Shown: piece after piece, positions 16,473 through 23,923 of the stretch
Position numbering within the stretch: position 1 is the stretch's first letter
Layout of the letters: the number at the start of each line of letters is the position of its first letter
Assembly: GCA_020636005.1 (NCBI GenBank)
Contig: JACJYR010000005.1
Location: 62,001-126,000 of the forward strand
DNA length: 64,000 bases
Direction: 5' to 3'
Source: Lewinellaceae bacterium
Lineage (GTDB): Bacteria; Bacteroidota; Bacteroidia; Chitinophagales; Saprospiraceae
Program-made: the position numbers and the translations under genes
The notes under the pieces: generated by a model
Databases searched by the model: none
The model's input: the letters and a program-made list of their open reading frames with translations, nothing else
What the model was told of the DNA's origin: nothing

Positions 16473-17210
16473 TTAAATACACATAAAGTTTTCTATAATT
16501 GTAGTGTCTCTATTTATCTCAAAACCAATTGGTTTACATTGTATTTGATGTTTGGGGATTAAACATAATTTTACAAGACCTTCTGACACTTGTAACGATG
16601 TAATAAGAGTATCGCCATGTAAAGAAACTGGATGTTGTACGTCATTTATTTTTATATCTGAATCAATGTATTGGTAGTCAACTATCAATTTTATCGTTAC
16701 TAAATAGTTCTTCTTTGGGGAAAGGATTTTATGTTCCTTATCATTGGTTTTGTTAGAGTAATCATCTTCTAAACTTTTTAACAAAAAAGTAAAATATTCA
16801 TCAATGATAATATTTAACTTATACTTTAAACTGTCTTTTTCAATTCCGTCTGGCAGGTCTCGTATCTCTTTATATCTTCCACATATCATATTAATTAATT
16901 TATTATGCTTTACAACTTGCTCAGAAGAATATGTCATTTCTTCAATCAAAATTTGATTCTTATCATTGATTGCCATTTTTAAAGAATCCGAAATTTCAAA
17001 ACCTATTTGACCGAATTCCTTCAAATTACTTTTGATAATAAGACCAACTTTCGTATAGTTTTGGATTCCATCTGAAATATTCAAATCTTTTTTAAAGCTT
17101 ACTATTTCATTATAAGGGCATTCAAAAGTTTTAACCGAGGGTTCAGTTGATTGACAACAGTAAATCAAAAATATACAAATAATAGTGTATATTAAACTAA
17201 AGAATTTCAT
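16473..17210 (-). CDS. Hypothetical lipoprotein
   Basis: Start placed at the Met at 17210, giving MKFFSLIYTIICIFLIYCCQS, a lipoprotein signal with a CC lipobox; the frame is open eleven codons further. The mature part (about 225 residues) is not recognised. It has a helical middle (QVVKHNKLINMICGRYKEI) and a beta-rich end (YLVTIKLIVDYQYIDSDIKI, then VQHPVSLHGDTLITSLQV). It is upstream of, and on the same strand as, the secreted TPR protein, so the two may form an envelope-associated cargo pair. Confidence 0.6.
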   Translation of the reverse strand: MKFFSLIYTIICIFLIYCCQSTEPSVKTFECPYNEIVSFKKDLNISDGIQNYTKVGLIIKSNLKEFGQIGFEISDSLKMAINDKNQILIEEMTYSSEQVVKHNKLINMICGRYKEIRDLPDGIEKDSLKYKLNIIIDEYFTFLLKSLEDDYSNKTNDKEHKILSPKKNYLVTIKLIVDYQYIDSDIKINDVQHPVSLHGDTLITSLQVSEGLVKLCLIPKHQIQCKPIGFEINRDTTIIENFMCI

Positions 17211-17462
17211 TGGATGGCGTGGAATTGCTGTTTTTAATTTCATTTGCTCAAAACCATTAGGATACGAAATAAGTAAGTTTCGAAAGTTAATGACATCAAA
17301 TGCCTTAGGTATAGCGTTTACAAAAAGCTGATTGTTTTCGTACTATACCTCTCAAAGTGCGAAAAACTCTCATCCCCTACTCTATCATTCCATCCTTTCC
17401 ACTTGACTTTTGCACCACTTTTGATACGATTCTTTTCGTATTTCCCATAGAAAGGAGGAAAG

Positions 17463-18050
17463 GTGGAACTCAAAGAACTTTACGATAACCTCACAGGTGA
17501 AAGATTGTACCTCAACCAAGAGGAAAGGGAAAGGTTCTTTGCCGCCACAAAATTTCAGGACAATAATAAAAAATATTTTTGTCAGATGCTCTACTTCACT
17601 GGATGCAGATTGAATGAGGCACTTGGAATCCTTTGCAACCGGATTGATTTTGAGGAAAAAGGAGTGATTGTAGAGACATTAAAAAGGCGAAGAAAAGGAG
17701 TTTTTCGCTTCCTCGACCTACCAGAAGATTTCTTAGAACGCCTCAACGATGTTTACAATATTAGAAATAACCAGCAGGAAAAAGCTGAAAAAGAAAACCG
17801 TCTTTGGAGGTTTACAGACCGCACAGGACAAAACTATGTAAAAAAGGTAATGAAAGAAGCAGGGATAGAAGGTAAGAAATCTTGTGCTAAGGGTCTCCGG
17901 CATTCATTTGGAGTCAGAGCCATAGAAAACAAGATTCCATTACATCAGCTTAAAGATTGGCTTGGTCATCGGTTTATGGATAGCACGGCCATATATACAA
18001 AAGCCAAAGGGAAGGAAAGACGAGAACTTGCTGAAAGGATGTGGTTGTAA
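17463..18050 (+). CDS. Second tyrosine recombinase, catalytic domain only
   Basis: 195 residues with a complete catalytic set: Arg in TGCRLNEALGIL, Lys in the LKRRRKGVFRFLDLP hairpin, the KGLRHSFGVRA box, His in DWLGHRFMDSTAIYTKA and the Tyr nucleophile in the same stretch. There is no room for a separate core-binding domain, as in small XerD-like proteins of phages and elements. It starts with GTG at 17463, preceded by AAAGGAGGAAA, a full Shine-Dalgarno sequence that is unusual for Bacteroidota and supports both the start and a foreign origin. It may act in element resolution or inversion; no inverted site was recognised nearby. Confidence 0.85.
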   Translation: MELKELYDNLTGERLYLNQEERERFFAATKFQDNNKKYFCQMLYFTGCRLNEALGILCNRIDFEEKGVIVETLKRRRKGVFRFLDLPEDFLERLNDVYNIRNNQQEKAEKENRLWRFTDRTGQNYVKKVMKEAGIEGKKSCAKGLRHSFGVRAIENKIPLHQLKDWLGHRFMDSTAIYTKAKGKERRELAERMWL

Positions 18051-18192
18051 ATTTATAATATTTAATTATACTCGCCTGGTACATACCTTTGTTAGAAGCA
18101 AGAAGTATTAGGGTTGGCTTTCAACATCTGCCACCCTTAACCAGAATTGAATGCTTTGAGCAGGATGAACCTTAGGCTGTAGTAAGTCACTT

Positions 18193-18726
18193 TTATTCTT
18201 TCAATTCTTCAAGGTATGCCAATTTCATTCCACCAGTCCAACTTTGCTTGTTACTTAATCTCCTAATTCCAACTAATAGACCATTGATTGGATAAAAACC
18301 ATTTATGTCCTTAGAAACTATTAAACTAACTACCTGACTATCATCTTCAAATACCAAACCTTTAAAACAATCCAGTATCGTCTTCGCTAAATTATCAACA
18401 TCTACATTTTCAAGTCTTTCTTCATCCATTGATACACTTATTATTACCTCCAATTTTTCTGGTTTTTTATATGGGTGTCCTGTTTTTAAATTTTCCTGGA
18501 TTTGCGCTTTAAATGTATCGCTGAATTTTTTCAGGTTGTTGCCAGTCTTCCTTTTAAAGTAAAAATCAAAGTCGTCCATTTCCGTTTCAGTTCCATCTTC
18601 TTCAACCTTTGTGAACTTATAACCTACCATTTGTACAAACCAATCTTGTTTGGTCGGAATTTCTTCACCTCCCAAAAAGCCGATGAAAAAATCCAAATCA
18701 GGGTCTGACTTCAAAACAACCTTCAT
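18193..18726 (-). CDS. RusA-like Holliday junction resolvase
   Basis: 177 residues. The diagnostic RusA block is near the C-terminus: VDVDNLAKTILDCFKG followed by VFEDDSQVVSLIVSK, giving the DxDN and DD acidic residues that bind the catalytic metal, and a lysine after them. RusA enzymes of phages and mobile elements cut four-way junctions made during recombination. The N-terminal 40 residues (GGEEIPTKQDWFVQMVGYKF) are longer than in E. coli RusA. It stands alone on the minus strand, 140 bp from the second recombinase (convergent). Confidence 0.8.
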   Translation of the reverse strand: MKVVLKSDPDLDFFIGFLGGEEIPTKQDWFVQMVGYKFTKVEEDGTETEMDDFDFYFKRKTGNNLKKFSDTFKAQIQENLKTGHPYKKPEKLEVIISVSMDEERLENVDVDNLAKTILDCFKGLVFEDDSQVVSLIVSKDINGFYPINGLLVGIRRLSNKQSWTGGMKLAYLEELKE

Positions 18727-18784
18727 CTCAATTCACTTTTTGATATAGTGTTATCTTTAAATAGATAGTTTTAATATCTTGGTA

Positions 18785-18826
18785 AACTAAAAAACACAGG
18801 GTAATTCAGTATATCACCCTGTGTTT
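18785..18826 (-). terminator. Rho-independent terminator
   Basis: Arms AAACACAGGGT (18792-18802) and ACCCTGTGTTT (18816-18826) pair perfectly over 11 bp. On the minus strand the hairpin runs into TTTTTTAGTTT. It follows the 52-residue gene at 18869-19027. Confidence 0.7.
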
Positions 18827-18868
18827 AAATGCTCTTTAATGCTCTGAGAATTGATTTCAGTTACTGGA

Positions 18869-19027
18869 TTATTTTTTCTTTCCACCCTTTCCACCTTTCC
18901 CCGTTGTTTTTGTTTGGGAAAGGGCGCTTCCAGCCACTTTTTTTGAGTCTTTGCTATACCTGTCGTCTCGCAAAATCTTTGAGGCAGTTTTAGCTACATC
19001 CTTAGAAGTTTGTTTTTTGTTTGCCAT
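18869..19027 (-). CDS. Small lysine-rich protein, 52 residues
   Basis: Begins MANKKQTSKDVAKTASKIL, continues with RDDRYSKDSKKVAGSALSQT and ends in a KGGKGGKKK tail. It resembles a short conserved family I recall from diverse bacteria with the core KVAxxASKxLRD and SKxVAGSALSQ; that recollection is from memory. The highly basic tail suggests nucleic-acid binding. It has its own terminator and sits between RusA and the toxin-antitoxin pair. Confidence 0.65.
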   Translation of the reverse strand: MANKKQTSKDVAKTASKILRDDRYSKDSKKVAGSALSQTKTTGKGGKGGKKK

Positions 19028-19167
19028 TTTAAGTAGATTTTGGAATGAAAAATTTAGTTATCGCCCAAAAAACAAACATAAAGATTGGTTAGTTCCATTA
19101 CATAGAAAATTTTTTGGACACAAAACGCTATAAAATTTATCTTGCTAAACCTTACCTTTAACTAAAA

Positions 19168-19461
19168 TTAAATCCTCTCCTTCCAAAAGTCTGGTTCTCG
19201 CTTGTCATGTACAATAGCAATGATGTAAACAGTACCATCAACAACTATGTAAATGATGCTGAATGGAAAGGTCTTGCCAAGCCTTGCTTTTCTAAATTCT
19301 TCAAAAACAATAGGAAATTGAAACGGAGATTTTGAAATCTTTTTTAAAACGGCTACAAGGTCTTTGTTGAATCGCTTACCCAAATCCTTTCGCTGGTTTT
19401 CGTACCAGGTTACAGCTTGAATGATGTCAAGTCTTGCCCTACTGTGAAACTGTAATGTCAA
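19168..19461 (-). CDS. ParE/RelE-superfamily toxin
   Basis: 97 residues with the family pattern: FHSRARLDIIQAVTWYENQR, GKRFNKDLVAVLKKI, SPFQFPIVFEEFRKA and the C-terminal RLGKTFPFSIIYIV with IIAIVHDKREPDFWKER. ParE-type proteins poison DNA gyrase and RelE-type proteins cut mRNA; the sequence here looks closer to ParE (YENQRKDLGKRF). It overlaps the upstream antitoxin gene by 23 bp. It probably stabilises the integrated element. Confidence 0.88.
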   Translation of the reverse strand: MTLQFHSRARLDIIQAVTWYENQRKDLGKRFNKDLVAVLKKISKSPFQFPIVFEEFRKARLGKTFPFSIIYIVVDGTVYIIAIVHDKREPDFWKERI

Positions 19462-19705
19462 AGCCGAATTCTTTATTCAGTTCTGCTTGGATTTGGTCAA
19501 GCGTGAATAGTTCGGCTTCACCACTTTCAATCTCCTTCCAACGACGTTGAATTTCCTCTTTCCACTCAGGAGAAAGTTCTGTGTCGCTAACATTTGAACC
19601 ACCACCCTCCTTCACTTTGATTGCATCAATTAAGAATTTGGTGAACTCGAAAAGTTCAGCCCGTTTCAGTTTTAACGCTTCCGATTTCAAAACATCTAAA
19701 GTCAT
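19439..19705 (-). CDS. Antitoxin of the addiction-module component family
   Basis: About 88 residues from the Met at 19705 (MTLDVLKSEALKLKRAEL); the frame is open further up to 19780. An N-terminal helical DNA-binding or dimer part is followed by the family hallmark LSPEWKEEIQRRWKEIESG and ELFTLDQIQAELNKEFGF. It is known to pair with ParE-like toxins encoded directly downstream, as here. Confidence 0.85.
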   Translation of the reverse strand: MTLDVLKSEALKLKRAELFEFTKFLIDAIKVKEGGGSNVSDTELSPEWKEEIQRRWKEIESGEAELFTLDQIQAELNKEFGFDITVSQ

Positions 19706-19846
19706 ACTCTTTCTTTTTTCTGTCAGTTTCAATCTTACCATTTCCTGACAGCTAACGCAAGTTACAAAAGAAATTATCAAAAATGCTTTGCCACAGAAAA
19801 AATTTTACCGCACCACATCAAGCCAAATCAGGCCATTTTGAGCCAA

Positions 19847-19872
19847 AATCTGCTGGCAAATTGCTGGCAAAT
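19847..19872. repeat. Right subterminal 26-bp repeat
   Basis: Exact copy of 5448-5473 in the same orientation: two tandem TGCTGGCAAAT units. It lies 46 bp inside the right attachment repeat. Confidence 0.6.
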
Positions 19873-19905
19873 AAAAAAAGAGCTATGAAATTTAATTCAT
19901 AACTC
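19873..19905 (-). terminator. Terminator of the tRNA cluster, element-supplied
   Basis: GAGCTATGAA (19880-19889) pairs with TTCATAACTC (19896-19905) with one G-T pair; on the minus strand seven T follow. It lies just downstream of the restored tRNA-Pro 3' end and replaces the original terminator now at 5261-5293. Confidence 0.6.
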
Positions 19906-19917
19906 CTTGATTTTCAA

Positions 19918-19965
19918 GTCGGGGTGACAGGATTTGAACCTGCGACCACACGCCCCCCAGACGTG
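19918..19965. repeat. Right attachment repeat within intact tRNA-Pro
   Basis: 48 bp identical to 5304-5351, covering the tRNA 3' half from the anticodon region to the 3' end. Together they mark the limits of the integrated element. Confidence 0.88.
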
Positions 19966-19992
19966 TACGCTACCGGACTGCGCTACACCCCG
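19919..19992 (-). tRNA. tRNA-Pro (anticodon GGG)
   Basis: 74 nt without encoded CCA. The acceptor stem CGGGGTG pairs with CACCCCG. The anticodon stem is CACGT/GCGTG with loop CTGGGGG, giving anticodon GGG; the T loop contains TTCAAAT. Last gene of the three-tRNA cluster and integration target of the island. Confidence 0.95.
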
Positions 19993-20077
19993 AAAATAAA
20001 AAAAGTGAATGGCGGAATGATAGAACAACTGAATTATTCACTCATTCAATCCTTCCTTCATTCACTCATTTTTTGGG

Positions 20078-20152
20078 TGGGCGATACTGGATTCGAACCA
20101 GTGACCTCACGCGTGTGAGGCGTGCGCTCTGAACCAGCTGAGCTAATCGCCC
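20078..20152 (-). tRNA. tRNA-Val (anticodon CAC)
   Basis: 75 nt. Acceptor GGGCGAT pairs with ATCGCCC; anticodon stem CACGC/GCGTG encloses loop CTCACAC, anticodon CAC; T loop TTCGAAT. Middle gene of the cluster. Confidence 0.95.
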
Positions 20153-20170
20153 TTTTTGAATGCTTAATGA

Positions 20171-20230
20171 TGAATGGTTAATGGTTAATATTACAGTATT
20201 AACCATTAACCATTAACCATTAACCATTCA
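20171..20230. repeat. Heptamer-repeat hairpin (AATGGTT/AACCATT)
   Basis: The left arm TGAATGGTTAATGGTTAATA (20171-20190) is answered by five AACCATT-type heptamers (20197-20230), so the arm can pair in more than one register. The pairing extends outward through TTTTTGAAT and ATTCAAAAA. It lies between the two tRNA-Val genes. It is not a CRISPR: there are no spacers. Confidence 0.75.
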
Positions 20231-20236
20231 AAAAGG

Positions 20237-20311
20237 TGGGTAGTACTGGATTCGAACCAGTGACCTCTGCTCTGTCAAAGCAGCGCTCTAAACCAACTGA
20301 GCTAACCACCC
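20237..20311 (-). tRNA. tRNA-Val (anticodon GAC)
   Basis: 75 nt. The 5' acceptor strand GGGTGGT pairs with the 3' strand ACTACCC, allowing one G-T pair; anticodon stem CTGCT/AGCAG with loop TTGACAG, anticodon GAC; T loop TTCGAAT. First gene of the cluster on the minus strand. Confidence 0.95.
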
Positions 20312-20385
20312 AAAAAAATGTTATTGAGATATCGGATTAATAAAGCTATCCGCTTCAATAATCCCAGCTTTCTTTAAAGCGGGTG

Positions 20386-20393
20386 CAAAAATA
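20386..20393 (-). promoter_or_regulatory. Bacteroidota -7 element of the tRNA cluster
   Basis: On the minus strand TATTTTTG matches the TAnnTTTG -7 consensus. It lies about 75 bp upstream of tRNA-Val(GAC), with a GTTG about 20 bp further up as a weak -33. Confidence 0.45.
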
Positions 20394-20514
20394 GGAAAAT
20401 TTGATTTTCAGCCAACTTTGATTTGATTTTTTAAAAACTATAAAGTGCAGGATACTGATTTTCACATGCCGGCTTTTTGATGAAGGCGCCTATAAACCCC
20501 TGTGAAAGCGTCAC

Positions 20515-22092
20515 TTAGCGGTTGCCGCCGGCCTCTTCTTTATTCTCCTCCATTTTTCTTCTCGGCAATTTTTCATCGCGCTGGGAAGTCTGCCAAACGA
20601 AGGAGGCAATGATGGTGGCTGCCTGCTTCAGGTCGTCTGCCACGAGGTGGTCCCAGTTGTCCATGTTGGAGTGGTGCGTACGTGACCAATAGGCCATGTT
20701 GTCCTGGATAAACTGAAAGCCGGGGATGCCGACTGCGTGGAAGGAAAGGTGATCTGTGCCACCGGTATTCTGTAAGGTCAGTGTGGTAGCGCCCAAATCT
20801 TTGAACGGGTCGAGCCATTCCCGGAAAATAGGGGCTACCTGGTCGTTGCCCTGCAAATAGACGCCCCTGATCTTACCGGTGCCGTTGTCCAGGTTGTAGT
20901 AGGCAGAAATTTTTTCCTGCTCCGGCTTCACGTCCTGCAGGTTGCCAAGGTCGTCTGTATCGGCCAGGTGTTTCCTGACATAAGATTTTGACCCCAAAAG
21001 CCCCTGTTCCTCGCCCGTCCACAGGGCAATCCGCAAGGTTCTTCGTGGCTTTATGCCTGTTTCCTTGATGGTTTCCGACAGGATGCGGGCGACTTCCATC
21101 ATGACGGCGCTGCCGGCGCCATTGTCCGTGGCTCCCGTGCCTGCGTGCCAGGAGTCGAAGTGGGCACCAAACATGACCACCTCCGCCTTCAGATCGGTGC
21201 CGGGGATTTCGGCGATGATGTTGTGTTCCATGCCATCAGGGTTGGTATATTTGGCTTTCAAGTCCATGCTGAGTGTCACGGGTATTCCTTTTTGCAGCAG
21301 TCGGAAGATGCGGTTGTAATGTTCTACAGCCATAGTCACCTGTGGCATCACTTCGGCGCCCTCGTCCCGTGGGCTGCCTTCCTTTGCCCGGGCACCAGAC
21401 ACGAACACCGTACCCAGATCCCCTTTGTAGCTCCGGTCAACTGTCGCAAGGGGTTGTTCATCATACAGGAATTTCACCAAAGCCCGGTAGAACTCCCGCC
21501 CGCTTCTCGGGTAATTGCGGAAGGGACGCTTGGCGGGCATCGGGGCATTGGCCATCTCCAGCAGTTCCTCCGGTGTGAGGCGTTTGGCCAGTGGGTCTTC
21601 CCATTCTTTCAGCGCCCTCAAGGTGTCAATGAGGACAAATTTGCCTTTCAACTTGCCTTTGTATTTTTCCAGATCTTCTTCCGTTGAAGCGTTCAAGTAG
21701 ATGACTTCCCCCGTGACGGTGCCATTGGTGGAAGGAGACCAGGCTTGTGGGTAAGCGATGATGGGAAAGTACATGGGCGCTTCGCAGTGCATGTCGAAGT
21801 GCTCCATTTCCCAGCCCCTGCCAAACGGGCCCCATTCGTCGAGTTGGACGTTTTGACAGCCCCAGTCCTTTAATTGCTGCTGTGCCCATTCGGTTGCTTT
21901 GTCAAGCATGGGCGAACCGGTGAGCCTTGGGCCATAGACATCGGTGATCCAGGCGGCGATATCCATGACCTGGCTTCGTTCCATGCCCTGTTTCCTGATC
22001 GTAGCTAACACTGAATCATTGGTAACAGACTGGCCAAAGGAGGCAACAGAAAGGAGGAACAACAAGCCAAGGAGGCAGGATATTTTTTTCAT
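20515..22092 (-). CDS. Secreted M28-family metallopeptidase, carboxypeptidase Q-like
   Basis: 525 residues with signal peptide MKKISCLLGLLFLLSVASFG. A PA-like insert lies between residues 120 and 260. The M28 zinc site is complete: His and Asp in GAHFDSWHAGTGATDNGAGS, Glu-Glu in LWTGEEQGLLGSKSYV, a further Asp in YYNLDNGTGKIRG and the last His in TGGTDHLSFHAVGIPGFQF. The family removes N- or C-terminal amino acids from peptides, and the plasma glutamate carboxypeptidase branch has this length. A charged C-terminal tail (DEKLPRRKMEENKEE) is unusual. It probably acts in the periplasm or outside; no T9SS tail is present. Confidence 0.88.
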   Translation of the reverse strand: MKKISCLLGLLFLLSVASFGQSVTNDSVLATIRKQGMERSQVMDIAAWITDVYGPRLTGSPMLDKATEWAQQQLKDWGCQNVQLDEWGPFGRGWEMEHFDMHCEAPMYFPIIAYPQAWSPSTNGTVTGEVIYLNASTEEDLEKYKGKLKGKFVLIDTLRALKEWEDPLAKRLTPEELLEMANAPMPAKRPFRNYPRSGREFYRALVKFLYDEQPLATVDRSYKGDLGTVFVSGARAKEGSPRDEGAEVMPQVTMAVEHYNRIFRLLQKGIPVTLSMDLKAKYTNPDGMEHNIIAEIPGTDLKAEVVMFGAHFDSWHAGTGATDNGAGSAVMMEVARILSETIKETGIKPRRTLRIALWTGEEQGLLGSKSYVRKHLADTDDLGNLQDVKPEQEKISAYYNLDNGTGKIRGVYLQGNDQVAPIFREWLDPFKDLGATTLTLQNTGGTDHLSFHAVGIPGFQFIQDNMAYWSRTHHSNMDNWDHLVADDLKQAATIIASFVWQTSQRDEKLPRRKMEENKEEAGGNR

Positions 22093-22264
22093 ACTATACT
22101 ATCTTTTTAGGTTCATCGAATCAGTGGAGGCAGGGTGGCAAGGTAACTAAAATACCAACCTCCTTTTCAGAAAGCAGTTGGCGTTTTCAATAAAAAACCT
22201 GATACCGGGAAGCAGCACGGCCCCGGCCCGGCCTTCGTCCTGGCGGCCCAGTTTCAGCTAATCC

Positions 22265-23320
22265 TCAGTTAAAATTTAAGTCTTTGGTATAAATGCCATC
22301 GATAAGGGAGTCCCTGGTGGATTTGTCAAGCAGTATGCTGTCCTTGACAAGCACGTGCACGGATGAAAATATGCCCAGCCCCTCTGACAAATTGGTATAG
22401 ACGGGCAACTCCTGCGAACTGGTAATACCGGAATTGGAAGTGGCGACCGAAATGTATTTTTCCAGGTCGGAGGCGCCCGCAGTCAGGATGTATTCTATTG
22501 GGCTGTAGGGGTCGAGCACCCGCTTGATATTAGGGTCGGCTGGTATCCTGCCTCTCAGGAATTCATAAAATTCAGCCCCTTTAATGGTGTATTCATATTT
22601 GGCCAAAGGCGTTTCATAGCGCTTGCGTTTCACCAAATCCCACACCAATGACTTATGGACAATGGAATCCAGGTTGTTGACATTTTGCTCAACGTAATTG
22701 AATACCAGGCTCAAGTCAAAAATCCTGGCATCTACATCGGACGACCATTCAAAAGTCACATCCAGGTTATATGGGAAACCGATGTTGTCTTTATCGATCT
22801 TGCCCCGGAACTTCGAAGATTCCAGCACGGTGGTGCTGGCAGTCACCAGTGGCAGATTGTCCCCCCGATTGATGGAGAGGCGCACACTGTCGCCCGGCTG
22901 CAGGTTAAATATGTTGGCGTCCACTTTATACAGCCAGTTTGGTGCGTTGGCGAAAATGCCCTCTTTCCGCTGGTAAGGGAAGATCGTGTCGTATTGGTTC
23001 ATGCCTGTGGGTACCAGCCGCCAGATTTTGTTGCCGTCCACCCGCTCCAACAGGATGGGCTGATTGGATCCTATCCTTTCCAATTCAACAGTAGCATCGT
23101 CGTAATAAAGTGAATCTGCGATCTGGGCTACATCCAAAGCGTTGGCATCGGGGTCAAGGAATGCTTTTTCCACCCGGATATAGTGCACGGAATCTTCATA
23201 GTCCATCAGGCCGTACACCACGGGTATATTTTTCCAGGGTGCCGAGACTTCAAAGTCATTGGAACAGGACATCAGCAATACAAGGGTGCCTGCAAGGGCA
23301 AAAAACAAAGATTTTTTCAT
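22265..23320 (-). CDS. DUF4249-like lipoprotein
   Basis: From the Met at 23320 (MKKSLFFALAGTLVLLMSCSN) the protein is about 351 residues with a lipobox LLMSC. The mature part has the pattern of DUF4249 proteins: an early PVVYGLMDYEDSVHYIRVEKA, a middle with LQPGDSVRLSI and a late NLSEGLGIFSSVHV. Members are usually encoded next to TonB-dependent receptors in Bacteroidota; no such receptor is adjacent here. The function of the family is unknown. A possible -7 element on the minus strand (TACCTTTG) is at 23542-23549, about 220 bp upstream. Confidence 0.65.
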   Translation of the reverse strand: MKKSLFFALAGTLVLLMSCSNDFEVSAPWKNIPVVYGLMDYEDSVHYIRVEKAFLDPDANALDVAQIADSLYYDDATVELERIGSNQPILLERVDGNKIWRLVPTGMNQYDTIFPYQRKEGIFANAPNWLYKVDANIFNLQPGDSVRLSINRGDNLPLVTASTTVLESSKFRGKIDKDNIGFPYNLDVTFEWSSDVDARIFDLSLVFNYVEQNVNNLDSIVHKSLVWDLVKRKRYETPLAKYEYTIKGAEFYEFLRGRIPADPNIKRVLDPYSPIEYILTAGASDLEKYISVATSNSGITSSQELPVYTNLSEGLGIFSSVHVLVKDSILLDKSTRDSLIDGIYTKDLNFN

Positions 23321-23716
23321 TGCGTATTGGTTGAACTGAAAGGGCAAAATGTGAAAATTGATTTTTCAATACCCGTTTGATCATGTGTTTTGTTTTGCAT
23401 CCATCAGCATTTCACGAAGGAACGAGTAAAAAACAACTTGAGATGGCTCCACCCCTCTCCAAATATGAGGGAAAGGTTTTTTACCAAATAAATCCTTCAA
23501 TTTATTTTTCCTCCGATGCTAAGCATTTCAGCAAAGATGGGCAAAGGTAATCCTTTTGGGAAAAAACGCTTTTCAGGCCAATGGGTTTGTGACGGGGGGC
23601 TGACGAATTGGGTGTTCCGGCAGTTGGTTAAGCAGGCTGGTAAAATATCTCGGCCCAATTGGTGCAGGTTGAAATCGAAGATTCACGCCAGTAAATTGTT
23701 GGGATTCAGCGAATTA

Positions 23717-23864
23717 TACTCCGCACCAATGGGTTTTGTGCAAACCGTATTTTTTGTTGAGAGGGTTGAGAAGGGTTGAGGAATAACCCATATCAACCCT
23801 TCTCAACCATCTATACTGTCTCAACCCTGGTGCTCATTTGCACAAAATCTATTGGCGTCGAGTA
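23717..23864. repeat. 150-bp nested palindrome
   Basis: Outer arms of 30 bp (23717-23746 and 23835-23864) match at about 23 positions and share TTTTGTGCAAA. Inside them is a perfect 16-bp inverted repeat, GGTTGAGAAGGGTTGA at 23764-23779 against 23793-23808, itself made of repeating GGTTGA units. It lies between the glycosyltransferase 3' end and the DUF4249 gene. The rest of the gap 23321-23923 shows no convincing gene. Confidence 0.6.
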
Positions 23865-23923
23865 CATAACAGTTTACGACAAATTCAACCCATTTTTAAA
23901 CATTGTCGAACCATTTCAAACTA

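Noticed and set aside
17463..18050. Integron or shufflon around the second tyrosine recombinase
   Set aside because: No attC-like sites, inverted gene segments or cassette array are present on either side.
5304..19965. Relaxase, coupling protein or type IV secretion genes that would make the island an ICE
   Set aside because: All sizeable frames were read and none shows such motifs. The island is treated as non-self-transmissible as seen here.
20171..20230. CRISPR-like array of AACCATT units
   Set aside because: The repeats are adjacent 7-mers without spacers and no cas gene is near; it is a tandem-repeat hairpin.
23516..23779. 87-codon plus-strand open frame
   Set aside because: It ends within the nested palindrome, and the composition does not look coding.
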